From: Peromyscus leucopus
Lineage: Eukaryota; Chordata; Mammalia; Rodentia; Cricetidae
Length of the DNA: 64,000 bases
Assembly: GCF_004664715.2 (NCBI RefSeq)
Contig: NC_051083.1
Coordinates: 122,082,971 to 122,146,970, forward strand
Direction: 5' to 3'
Both the position numbers and the translations under genes were made by a program. Of this stretch, positions 55,111 through 64,000 are shown piece after piece. The notes below the pieces were generated by a model. The model ran no database searches. It saw nothing but the letters and a program-made list of their open reading frames with translations, and had not been told where the DNA came from. Every line of letters begins with the position of its first letter. The first letter of the stretch is position 1.

Positions 55111-55233
55111 TACATGAACTGGTCCTATGATCTACCTCCTAGTTTTGTCTTTACTTCTGATTGTTAAACACAGTGACCCTTCTTCGGGTTTTTGGATATT
55201 CCACATTTCTCCCACACTTCCTTCCCACAGGGC
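55111..55233. other. No feature recognised
   Basis: Short unassigned stretch. Confidence 0.4.
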
Positions 55234-55547
55234 CTGTTCTAGTTTGCTTTCTGGTACCGTTATGAATACCATGACCAAAAGCAACTTGGGGAGTGTGCTA
55301 GCTAGTTTTATGTCAACTTGACACAAGCTAGAGTCATCTGAGGAACCTCAATTGAGAAACCGACTCAATAAAATTTGGCTGCAGGTGAGCATTTAGGGCA
55401 GTTTCTTAATTATACATTGATGTGGGAGGACCCGGTACATTGTGGGTGGTATCATCCCTGGACTGGTGGTCCTGGATGTATAAGCAAGCAGTCTAAGCAA
55501 GCCATGGAGACTAAGCCAGTAAGAAGCACTCCTCCATGGCTTCTTCT

Positions 55548-56290
55548 TGTTGTGGAATATTAATTTAAGATGTGTTACATTCAATTATGCTGTGGAATAT
55601 TTGTTTAATGATGCAAAGATGTGTTGAATTCTTTTATGTTGCATTTGTTTAACTCTATGAAGCTGTGTTACTTAGCCTGTCTAAAACACCTGATTGAGCT
55701 AAAAAAAAGAGCTGAACAGCCAATAACTAGGCAGTAGAGAAGAATTGGTAGGGCTTCCAACCAGAGAGAATAAATAGGAGGAGAAATCTAGGCTCCAGAG
55801 GAAGAGAGTGAAGAGCAAGAAAAGGAGAAGGAGAGGAGGACACCAGGGGCCAGGCACCCAGCCACACAGCCAGCCATAGAGTAAGAAGAAAAGAAAGATA
55901 TATAGAATAAAGAGAGATAAAAAAAATACTCAGAGGCTGGGACTGAGGAGATGGCTCAGTGGTTAAGAGCACTTGACTGCTCTTCCAGAGGTCCTGAGTT
56001 TAATTCCTAAAACCACATGGTGGCTCACAATCATCTGTAACTGAGATCAGATTCCTTCTTCTGGTGTACATGAAGACAGAGCACTCATATACATAAAATA
56101 CATGAATAAATAAATAAATCTTTAAAAAAAATCCAGAGGCAAAATGTAGCTAAAGAGAAATGGGATATTTTAATTTAGAAAAGCTGACTATAAACAAGCC
56201 AATCTAAGGCCGGGCATTCATAAGTAAGAATAGGTCTCTGTGTATTTATTTGGCAGGCCCGAAAGAATAAACAAACAGAAAACAACTACA
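55548..56290 (+). mobile_element. LTR (rodent class II-like) inside the hAT-like repeat
   Basis: Starts 'tgttgtggaatatt' and ends 'aaacaactaca'; the flanks share the 8-bp 'gcttcttc' (55539-55546 and 56291-56298). Contains 'gatgcaaagatgtgttg', 'gagagaataaataggagg', 'aaggccgggcattcataag'. A B2 SINE is nested inside. No internal ERV region. Confidence 0.85.
55935..56134 (+). mobile_element. B2 SINE inside the LTR
   Basis: Full B2 ('gaggagatggctcagtgg', 'agagcacttgactgctcttcc', 'aaccacatggtggctcac', 'taaataaataaatctt'). Flanks 'actcagaggc' and 'atccagaggc' are probably an imperfect duplication. Confidence 0.93.
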
Positions 56291-56455
56291 GCTTCTTCAT
56301 CAACTCCCACCTTCAGGTTCCTGTCTTGTTTGAGGGCCTGCCATGACTACCTTCTATCATGAACTGTGATATGGAAATATAAATGAAATAAACCCTTTCC
56401 TCCCCAAGTTGATTTTGGTCATGGAGTTTCATCACATCAATAGAAACCCTAAGGA

Positions 56456-56768
56456 AGACAAGGAGGAAAATGTTTATTTGGCTTTCACATCCCAGTTACC
56501 ATTCATCATTGAGGGAAGTGAGTATAAGAATTCAAACATAAATAGAAGCAGGAACCATGAAGGAAAGCTGTTTACTGGCTTGTTCCTAGGGTCATATTCA
56601 GCTACCTTTCTTATATATCCTATGCCTACCTGTCTAGGAATGGTAACACCCAGAGTGGGCTGCTCCCCTACATCCATCATTAGTCAAGAAAATGGTCCAT
56701 AGGCCAGTCTGATGGAGGCAATTCTTTATTTGAGGTTCCCTCTTCCTAGACGTATAAAGTTGACAATC
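56456..56768. mobile_element. hAT-like repeat, opposite orientation
   Basis: 'gaggaaaatgtttatttggc', 'caggaaccatgaaggaaagc', 'cacccagagtgggctgc', 'ctgatggaggcaattc', 'tgaggttccctcttcc'. With 55293-56455 it forms an inverted pair of the same family. Confidence 0.68.
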
Positions 56769-56779
56769 AAGATTAGCCA

Positions 56780-57005
56780 TTACAGAGCCTTTGTGCATGT
56801 TTCCTCTGTCTAGAATACTTACCCCATCCCAATTATATATACTTTCCATGTTGGTCATGAATGATGATTTAGAATTTATGTTACTTTGTGTAGTTGTTTA
56901 ATTTTATATCATTCTGTTTAACCTGATTTGTTTAGCTCATTGTTGTCCTAACACCTGACATAAAGAAGATACTCAATAACTACATTTTCTATAAGCAGTG
57001 CCCCA
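56780..57005 (-). mobile_element. L2 LINE fragment, antisense
   Basis: 'gagcctttgtgcatgtttcc', 'ctgtctagaatacttacccc', 'cctgacataaagaag', 'actcaataactac' follow the antisense L2 3' end. Confidence 0.6.
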
Positions 57006-57329
57006 TTTTAATATTCTTTGCAGGCTATGGGTTGATAGATGCCTGCTTTGTGGTCCTGTTTTTATCTCCTAGGTATGATATGCATGAAACAGTCCACAAG
57101 ATCTGGACAGGGATTCAAAACCCTTCCAGAAATGCTATACTCTGAGTTCTTTAAATAAAAAATAATTATATCCTCTGATCAAATTGTTGCTTCCAGGATC
57201 TCTAAGCAAGATTTCTCTCTGCTCACAAGCCTATTAAGAGTCAGCATGCAGAGGTAAAACTATAAGCTTTTATCTTATCCCAGTTGCTATTTGATTTCTT
57301 AAAAAGAGGGGTTTTTTTGTGTTTCTCAA
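57006..57329. other. No feature recognised
   Basis: Unassigned. Confidence 0.4.
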
Positions 57330-57546
57330 TTGTGTGTGTGTGTGTGTATGTGTGTGTGTGTGTGTTGTCCATATGTTCACAGGAATACAGGTGCCTACAG
57401 AGATCAGATGTATTGAATCCCCCATAACTAGAGTTACATGCTGCTATCAACTGCCAAACATGGGGTGCCAGGAAATGAGAATTGAACTTGGGTCCTCTGC
57501 AAGAGCAGTACATGGTCTTAAACACTGAGCCATCTCTCTAGCCCCC
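57330..57546 (-). mobile_element. TG tract and B3-type SINE, antisense
   Basis: (TG)n at 57330-57365, then 'aggaatacaggtgcctacag', 'catggggtgccaggaaatg', 'gggtcctctgcaagagc', 'actgagccatctctctagcc'. Confidence 0.82.
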
Positions 57547-57654
57547 AGTAGCTATTTTCAACTTAATAGTTTAAGTATTCTGTGCTTCCCACAAGGGAGG
57601 TCTTGGACCACAGTATAGATTGGCAGTCAATTCTAGTTCATATATGCAAAAATT

Positions 57655-57835
57655 AATAAAGCTATTCCAGAATAAATGGTGGCACTAAGAGACAATGAGT
57701 TCCCTGCTCCTGGAAGTATTCAAAAGAAGACTTGATAGTCCACTGACAAAATAACAATGCAACAGATGAAGAAAATGAAAAGAATCCTGGGGCTCCTTCC
57801 AAAAGTTACATTAGGAGATTCTACGATGAACATTC
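57655..57835 (+). mobile_element. CR1/L3-type ancient LINE fragment
   Basis: 'gacaatgagttccctgctcc', 'ggaagtattcaaaagaagac', 'ctggggctccttcc', 'agattctacgatg' follow the 3' end of mammalian L3/CR1 elements. Very old fossil. Confidence 0.6.
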
Positions 57836-58892
57836 TTGAGCTGTCTTTCCAGTCATAAGGCTTGATGAATTTACACTGAGTCACCTCCATTCTCTCTTGT
57901 AGATTGCCTTGACCTCAATAATCTTCTTGCTGGAGTTGGGGTACAGTCTTTAGCCACAGAATGTAACTGAGTTAATGGCCATACAGAGACTGAATTCATG
58001 ACCTTGTCCTCATTAGCCCTGTTCTCTAATCCCCCAAATTCACAGGAAAACTTCTGATATGCAACAGTGAAATTAACTCTAAGGAAATAGTTTCACACCA
58101 TGCAAAGTGATATAATCTGGTGACATCCCATTTCAGCATAATAACATTACTCTATTTAAAAATGAAATTTTCAGGGTGATAAAAATTAAAATTATAGTTT
58201 TGAACTATTTGAGAGAGGAATTTTCTATAAAAGTGAGAGGAAATGTTATGCAAAAGGATTTGCAGTTTCAACCATGCAGAGACATAAATATCACATATTA
58301 ATAGATTTGACCTAGTTGCAATCATAGACAGCTCCATTCTCATCTTGTCTCCCTCACATGTTTGTTCTCTATTTGGGTAATTTCTCTGAAATAACTGGAT
58401 ATGTTAGGATAATAAGTGGATGAGTAGCATAATAATAACACAATAGAGTGGTCTTAAATAAATATTTTAGCATTTCTAACTTTACACAAAAATTTTCAGG
58501 TTTGTCGATTACTGGTCCTTATTGCCTTTGCTGTGGCTAATTTAAAACACACATTAACTTGTTTCATCCATAGCTAGATTTTTCAATTACACTTAACAGT
58601 GGCAAATAAAATACAGCCATTGCTTGGCTACCTGTTGGGTTCTTTATTACCCTCATGTCAAACAAGAAAAAGCTATAATAAAACTTCTTAGCAAGTCATT
58701 GTGAACATTAGAGTTACATGGGAACTTCAAATGCATCTACCTCATAAAATTTTCATTTTTAGCAGCTAGATGAACATCTGAGAATCGCATAAAAACAACA
58801 TACTTTGTCTTCAGAACAAAGCACATTTATATTTATACACACAATTTTACATAGTTTCCAAGGGATTATATACTCTGCCTTCTTGAAGACTG
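57836..58892. other. 1 kb without recognised repeat or gene
   Basis: AT-rich, no supported exon; one 63-codon ORF without a domain. Confidence 0.4.
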
Positions 58893-59298
58893 CACTGGCT
58901 AGTTTTATGTCACCTTGACACAAGCTAGAGTCATTTTGGAAGATGGAACCTCAACCAAGAAAATGCTCCCACCAGGCTGGCCTGTGGGCAAGTCTATGCT
59001 GCACTTTCTTGACTGATGATTAATGTAGGAGAGCCCATTTAACTGTGGCAATGCCCCCCCCAGCCTGGTGGTCCTGGGTGTTGTGAGAAAGAAAAATAAG
59101 CAAACCATGAGCATCAAGCCAGTAAACAGCACTCTTCTATGGCCTCTGCATCAGTGCCTACCTCCACATTCCTGCCTTGAGTTCTTGCCCTGATTTCCTT
59201 CCAGAAAATTGTAAACTGAAATAAATCCTTTCCTCCTCCAAGTTGCTTTTGGTCTAAAGTGTGTTTATCACAGCAGTAGAAACCCTAAGACAAACCCA
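58893..59298. mobile_element. hAT-Charlie-type rodent repeat, near complete
   Basis: 'cactggctagttttatgtcac', 'cttgacacaagctagagtc', 'ggcctctgcatcagtgcc', 'gaaataaatcctttcc', 'tatcacagcagtagaaacc'. Same orientation as 26.0, 49.2 and 55.3 kb. Confidence 0.78.
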
Positions 59299-59327
59299 TC
59301 CACAGACCTCAGATTACAATGCTGTAT

Positions 59328-59690
59328 TGTTGCTGGAGGGCTTCTCTCCAGGTTCCCCAAGCCCCGCAGTCCCATAATCCACTTATAAAATAACCACTCA
59401 GACGCTTATATCACTTATAAACTGTATGGCCGTGGCAGGCTTCTTGCTAACTGTTCTTTTATCTTAAATTAACCCATTTTTATAAATCTATACCTTGCCA
59501 TGTGGCTAGTGGCTTACCAGAGTCTTTACATGCTGCTTGTCCTGGCGGTGGCTGCAGTGTCTCCCCCTCCACCTTCCGCTTCCCAGAATTCTCCTCTCTC
59601 CTTGTCCCACCTACTTCCTGCCTGGCCACCTACTTCCTGCCTGGTCACTGGCCATCAGTGTTTTATTTATATAGAACAATATCCACAGCA
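59328..59690 (-). mobile_element. Solo LTR, class II (mys/RMER-like family), antisense
   Basis: Bounded by a perfect 'ctgtat' at 59322-59327 and 59691-59696. Reverse of the family at 36794-37174 ('ctgtatggccgtggcagg', 'ttgccatgtggctagtggc', 'agaattctcctctctcc'). It has a small internal duplication 'ctacttcctgcctgg' (twice, 59609-59643) and no internal ERV region. Confidence 0.95.
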
Positions 59691-59729
59691 CTGTATTCTT
59701 ATGCAGCTTTTTCCATTTAAAGACAAGGA

Positions 59730-59888
59730 AGCTGAGCCAGGGTGGTGCTGGTGGTGCATATCCATAATCCTAGTACTTAAGAGACAGAGGCAGAATGAGC
59801 ATTGTGATTTCATGGTCTACAAAGTGAGCTTGAGGCCAACCAGGGCTGTACAGTAAGGCCCTATCTTAAAACCAAACAAACAAAAGAC
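59730..59888 (+). mobile_element. Diverged B1 SINE
   Basis: 'gccagggtggtgctgg', 'taatcctagtacttaag', 'gcttgaggccaacc', 'ccctatcttaaaacc' keep B1 order. Confidence 0.75.
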
Positions 59889-59999
59889 ACAAAATAAGAA
59901 TGCTGAGCAAAAAGACCTATCTAAAATTATCTCCTGAGGGATCTTCAATTACAATCTCATTAAAACATAGAAAACTTGTTAAAACATAAAAAAATTCTT

Positions 60000-60033
60000 A
60001 CACAGAGAAACCCTGTCTCGAAAAACCAAAAAA
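60000..60033 (+). mobile_element. 34-bp B1 3' stub with target duplication
   Basis: Only 'acacagagaaaccctgtctcg' type B1 end plus A-tail lies between 12-bp duplications 'aaaaaaattctt' (59988-59999 and 60034-60045). An extreme 5' truncation. Confidence 0.85.
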
Positions 60034-60045
60034 AAAAAAATTCTT

Positions 60046-60124
60046 GTGGGTGTGGAGGCGTAGTAGGTTACAGAGTATGTGTCTACATATGTGTGTGGGA
60101 GGGTGCGTGTGGGGGGGGAGGGTG
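60046..60124. repeat. GT/G-rich low-complexity patch
   Basis: 'gtgtgggagggtgcgtg' and a G8 run; probably the decayed tail of the neighbouring SINE. Confidence 0.7.
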
Positions 60125-60269
60125 TGTGTGTGTAGAGATCAAAGGTCAGTGTTAGATATTTTCCTTGCTTACTCTCCAACATATTCTTTGAGACAGGATC
60201 TCTTACTGAATCTAGTAATCACTAATTAGCTATTGACTCACTAGTGAAATCCACTAATCACTTGTCTTC

Positions 60270-60310
<41 letters not shown>

Positions 60311-60427
60311 TATAGATGCATACAGCCAAGCCTGGATTTTTAAAATATGAATTCAGAATACCCAAACTCAGGTCTGCATATTTGCATGTCAGGAAGTTTA
60401 CTGACTGAACCATCTCTCCAGCCCCTA
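60125..60427 (-). mobile_element. B4 SINE, antisense, with internal CA tract
   Basis: 'gatcaaaggtcagtgttag', 'ctttgagacaggatctctt' on the left and 'cccaaactcaggtctgc', 'ctgactgaaccatctctccag' on the right are the two halves of an antisense B4; (CA)n at 60271-60308 lies between. Confidence 0.65.
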
Positions 60428-60650
60428 TAAAGCATAGAAAACGTAAAGCAGGAGTTGAATTGAAGACATAGTTTAAAGAAAGATACCACCTGATATAAGA
60501 CATAAAAACTTCTATAAATAAACTTTGAGAATCTAGAGCCATTTACTAATAAATACACAAATGGAACATTATTTATTAAAAAAAAAAAAGCATCACTGTG
60601 CAGCTCAGGTGGCCTTAAACTCATCACCCTCCTGCCCCAAACTACAGAAT
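60428..60650. other. No gene recognised
   Basis: Minus-strand ORFs of 94 and 95 codons span this stretch and the CA tract; they are artefacts. Confidence 0.4.
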
Positions 60651-61371
60651 GTCCTCTTTCATGCTCTTTCCACTCACACCAATTGTCTTCTTTTTCTCAA
60701 CTAGTCCACCTCCTACCCTCACGTCCCTCCTTCCTTTTAAGTCCCTGTGCATGCAGTCATAAATAGTGTGTGTTCATGATGAACATAACTACTTCATACC
60801 CAGAAGACAGCACCCCACTGTACTCTTCACCCCCTTTGATTCTTACATTCTTTCTGCCCATACATATATACATATCCTGTTTAGTGCTGAGTATTCAATA
60901 GTCACTTATTCTCAGAAATTTGACCAGTGATGAATCTCTGCATTAGCTGTTGCCCACTACCAAAAGCAGCTTCTCTAATGAAGTCTGAGAGCAACACTAC
61001 TCTACAGATATAAACATGATTTCTTTATCGGCAGTTTATCTACATGTTCAAATTGACAAAATTCAGTAATAGAATACAGGGCTTATGCCCTTGGTTACCT
61101 CAGAAATCCACGCCACTGTTGTACCTCAGAATATATTTTGGCAGGCAGTTAGTTCAGTAGTATAGTATGAAGTATTTACAGTTGAGTGTGATTGTCAAGG
61201 ACTTTTCTCCCCAGCGGCCTGTATAGTACCTTCTGGGTCTATGAACACTAGCCAGCAAGGGAAAAGTTTGCAGTGCAGTTTCAGCTTGGTTTTTCTGTGT
61301 CCTGAATCCAGAGTGCCTGGCTTCATAAATAATGGGATCTTACTATCTAGTTTCAGTAGCATGTTAGTTTC

Positions 61372-61374
<3 letters not shown>
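60651..61374 (-). mobile_element. L1 (Lx-like) 3' UTR fragment, antisense
   Basis: 'gcagcttctctaatgaag', 'tcgccttggttacct'-like string, 'ctgtatagtaccttctgg', 'gaacactagccagcaagg', 'gggatcttactatctag' parallel the antisense L1 at 16.1-16.3 kb ('gagtaccttccagtacc', 'gaacactagtcagtaggg'). Confidence 0.68.

Positions 61375-61414
<40 letters not shown>
61375..61414. repeat. Uninterrupted poly(A), 40 nt
   Basis: Pure A run in the middle of L1-derived DNA without an identifiable body upstream. The Lys-repeat ORF across it is an artefact. Confidence 0.97.
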
Positions 61415-61417
<3 letters not shown>

Positions 61418-62744
61418 CATAGACCATCTAATTATATTTATATGAAGTCTAGGGAGGGCCTACAAACATATAGTTTGCTTGTTTGTCTGTCTGTGGTGAG
61501 AATTTAGAATGGACACACTTACACCTGAAAATACTCATGAGTCTTCCAGAAGCTGCTGAAAGTGCAAATTGAGAATTTCTGAATTATGCAAACTCTGTTT
61601 CTGAACTGTCTACCTTGGAATATTTTCCCCAGGTGATGTTTTTGAGGGTCAGCCTATTAGTGTTACCTGCAGTGACTGCTTTAGAATGCAATAGCTAAAG
61701 ACAAATATCTGAACCAAGTTGCAGTTACCCATAGGGTCATGGAAAAGCTCTGACTATACACTGAATCCAGAAATCAAGGCAGCATCACTGAGGGACTTCC
61801 ACATATCCTCACTTTTCTTGAGCATAAGAAATTCATTGAGTTCTTATATGCCCTATAAACCTTAAAGCAAATGTTGCCATCTGAAAGACTGAGCACAGCT
61901 CCTGGCTAGAATATTGGTGCTAACAGATTGGATGCCATGGAAACCGAGAAATACCTAATTTAAGCAGAAACCACTGCAATTTATTTATTTTATTTATTTT
62001 GATGAACCTTCTAAACTAAGAATGAATGAGAGTTTGGGTGCTTCTAAAAATAACAGATTGTAATATTTAAAACCACTTGTGGGCCTTTTTCCTGTAATGT
62101 AGGGAAACAAAAATTTCCTTGCCACCTGCTTTTCCTTTACAGTGAAACTGTGGCTTGAGGAGTATAAAATGTTTGAGGTTTGGTTTGAAGTCATTCTATC
62201 AGTTGGCATGAATTATGGAATCCTGGATCTTTACCTACATGTTCATATACTTTACACATTCCCATTACTTTGGAACTGGTTTAGAATGCATTTGATTATA
62301 TTACTGGTAAATAAGCCTGCCCATATTCTTTCAGGAATATGTCATGTCGAGTAGTGGATTTGCTTTCTTTCATTTGAACAAATGGGTTATCTGGTCCATA
62401 CCAGAATCAACAAGAGAAGAAACATTTGACTAGAGAAAATGATCAATTTTAAATTTCGCAAGAGAAAAGGCACAAATCAAAAATATTTGTTTTCTGTATG
62501 TTGAGCTTTCTTGTTCTTGTTAGCTCTGGGATGAAGTTTGTGTTGAGGTTACCAAGTGCAAGAATAGCAGACAAGCACACAAACTCACAGATAACATAAA
62601 GTTCATATAGTGCACTCTAGTCTTCAACAGCAACCCTTCAAGCATGGGAGCCAAGTTAAAGCACTACTAGCCTGTCCTGAGAAGATTCCACAGGATCACA
62701 CTTTGGCTACCTAGCTTCTCTCTGAGATCAGATGGTCTGGTGGG
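61415..62744. other. 1.3 kb without recognised repeat or gene
   Basis: Mixed-composition DNA; ORFs of 70-71 codons without domains. Confidence 0.4.
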
Positions 62745-62935
62745 TTATGTGCTACAACCAGACTGCTCAGATTCCTATTGCTGAATTCACAACTTCCTGA
62801 CTGTGTGGTCTGAGAAAGTTGCATTACTCAGTCTGTAAATGTATAAAATGGAGATGATGATAATAAAAATATGCCTCAATGTTGGTGTAATAATTAAGCA
62901 AAATAATCATTAGAAAACATGCTTACAAATACAGC
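62745..62935 (+). mobile_element. MIR SINE, sense
   Basis: 'cttcctgactgtgtggtctg', 'gaaagttgcattactcagtctg', 'gtataaaatggagatgatg' are clear MIR core motifs. Confidence 0.78.
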
Positions 62936-63679
62936 TTCAAACAAATACTCGGTGGAAAACAGCTATTATTACTGGATTTTGCCCAGTTATTGGAGAACTA
63001 AGACACATGCACTGAGGAAACATAAACTCTTTTCTTCCCCTTTCATTGACATAGTTAAAAGAGTAAAGGAGGTGGATCCTAGATGGTATGAATGGGAATC
63101 AAACTTCACACCAATGAACTTTTATTCCAGTACTATGCTCCTTCCCCTGGTCCCTCAAAGGACCCATACATGCTACAGGTTTCACCATTAATGAACTAGC
63201 CATCTGTCCAAGATTTGCCTACTTTCATTTTGGAATTAAATGGAAATGCAAATCAACTGCTTCCTTTTTGAATTGCAACAGTTCCTCAGAAATCAAATGC
63301 ATAAAATTTCCAGTACCTTTGTGTAAAGTTATTATAGTACAGAGCATTTGTAAGGCAATTTCATCAGACTCCCTACTAACTGATGACCTGAGGGGAAATG
63401 ATGAGTTACTACAGGACAATAGGCTTGGAAAAGCAGGCTGCAGTTGATGTAAGAACCAAACACCTCCTGTCACTCCACAGACTCTATAGCAAATTCTGGT
63501 TGCCAGCCAAATCATGGCTCTTGGCTGCTTCTGACTGAGTCTCCCAAAGAAAATGGGCAAACAGCAATCAGAATGCTGAAGAAGCAAGTCCAGGTAAACT
63601 TCTGAGATCATCTGAGAGTCTCATATTATAGCCAAGTAGCCTGAACAAAACATAGGTCAGTGTTTGACAAATGAGCTGT
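62936..63679. other. No gene recognised
   Basis: A 128-codon minus-strand ORF (63225-63611) has no recognised domain and no splice or promoter context; treated as chance. Confidence 0.4.
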
Positions 63680-63813
63680 GTGGTCAAACAAAGCTAGGAA
63701 ACATAAGCTGGTTGTACAAGTACTTGCTAGGTGACCCCAGGCAAGTTATATAATACCTCTGTGCCTCATTTTACTCATCTTTAAAATAATGTGGTATATT
63801 TTATAGGGTTCTC
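63680..63813 (+). mobile_element. MIR SINE, sense
   Basis: 'cttgctaggtgaccccaggc', 'cctctgtgcctcattttac', 'catctttaaaataatgtgg' match the MIR core. Confidence 0.75.
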
Positions 63814-63840
63814 TAAAGGTACATATCTGATGTACCTTTA
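63814..63840. repeat. Perfect 10-bp inverted repeat
   Basis: 'taaaggtaca' and 'tgtaccttta' separated by 7 nt, followed by TATTAA-rich sequence to about 63870. Confidence 0.92.
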
Positions 63841-64000
63841 TAAATATATTAAATATATTAATATATTAAGAGGAGGGTCCAGGTAATCCAACAATGGTTA
63901 TCTCATACTGGAAAGGAAAAATCTGGTAATTATTCAGTCCACAAGGCTGGATATCTCAGCAGTTCCAACCTGACACAGAAGGCCTGGAACATTCTTGAAG

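Larger units (their letters stand above)
55234..56455. mobile_element. hAT-Charlie-type repeat split by an LTR; inverted end piece at left
   Basis: 55293-55547 ('tatgtcaacttgacacaagc', 'acctcaattgag', 'agccagtaagaagcac') and 56291-56455 ('ttcaggttcctgtcttg', 'aaataaaccctttcc') are one copy. 55234-55292 ('tctagtttgctttctgg', 'accatgaccaaaagcaac') is the opposite end of the family in reverse orientation. Confidence 0.75.

Noticed and set aside
63225..63611. 128-codon minus-strand ORF near the right end
   Set aside because: No domain, no repeat origin, no splice or promoter context recognised; length is plausible by chance in 64 kb. Kept only as unassigned.
1..64000. Novel gene cluster, operon or defence system
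   Set aside because: The window is rodent-type intergenic or intronic DNA dominated by retroelements; there are no adjacent intact coding genes on either strand.

Overview
The window looks like non-coding, repeat-saturated DNA from a muroid rodent, most likely a cricetid (vole, hamster or deer-mouse type). The evidence is the mobile-element set: B1, B2, B3 and B4 SINEs, rodent L1 (Lx-like) tails, rodent class II ERV LTRs, and young B1 copies carrying the 'aaaggcgcaaagctacac' and 'gacaggctccaaagctacac' variants, which I associate with cricetids rather than mouse or rat (inference). There is no prokaryotic or viral gene organisation, no RNA gene, no CRISPR array and no convincing intact protein-coding exon. 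Nearly all ORFs over 60 codons fall inside microsatellites, SINEs, LTRs or decayed LINEs.

The one recognisable cellular gene is dead. Positions about 34075-35430 (minus strand) hold a processed pseudogene of nucleophosmin (NPM1), with remnants of 5' UTR, coding region, 3' UTR and A-rich tail, and a B1 SINE inserted near its 3' end.

Layout. 0-3.7 kb: mostly unassigned AT-rich DNA with one young B1 and a MIR. 3.7-4.8 kb: an old hAT-like repeat split by a 698-bp antisense LTR that carries a 10 x 31-bp minisatellite. 4.8-15 kb: ancient MIRs and assorted SINEs. 15-17.3 kb: antisense Lx-type L1 whose CA tract was split by an LTR. 15.2-40.8 kb: six copies of one LTR family with embedded B1-like modules; five have intact flanks and at least four of these show perfect 6-bp target duplications. 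22.7-27.3 kb: one ancient sense L1 broken by a B4, an LTR, a younger retroelement 3' end and a hAT-like repeat. 28-29.2 kb: nested B1, L1 tail and GGAA arrays. 31.2-35.4 kb: SINEs, decayed L1 and the NPM1 pseudogene. 36.2-38.3 kb: ancient antisense L1 with a solo LTR, then an L1 3' UTR fragment. 38.5-44.3 kb: another ancient antisense L1 apparently split by a hAT-like repeat, an LTR and a 2.5-kb 5'-truncated L1. 44.3-47 kb: L1 mosaic and L1 3' UTR. 48.4-53.9 kb: B2, L2, L1 ORF1-like DNA and a monomer-like block. 53.9-56.8 kb: an unusual 550-bp IAP-like element containing a tRNA-Phe primer-binding site, then a hAT-like repeat containing an LTR containing a B2. 56.8-64 kb: L2, CR1/L3, solo LTR, SINEs, antisense Lx L1 and MIRs.

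No genes work together here. The biological content is a layered record of retrotransposition. The points most worth following are the TSD-bounded 550-bp IAP-like element with an internal primer-binding site and three tandem splice-donor-like repeats, the LTR family that appears to have absorbed B1 modules, the atypically truncated B1 insertions, and the NPM1 retrocopy. Family names (URR1/RChARR, RMER, Lx, B3/B4) are from memory and were not checked by search; boundaries not fixed by a target duplication are approximate.
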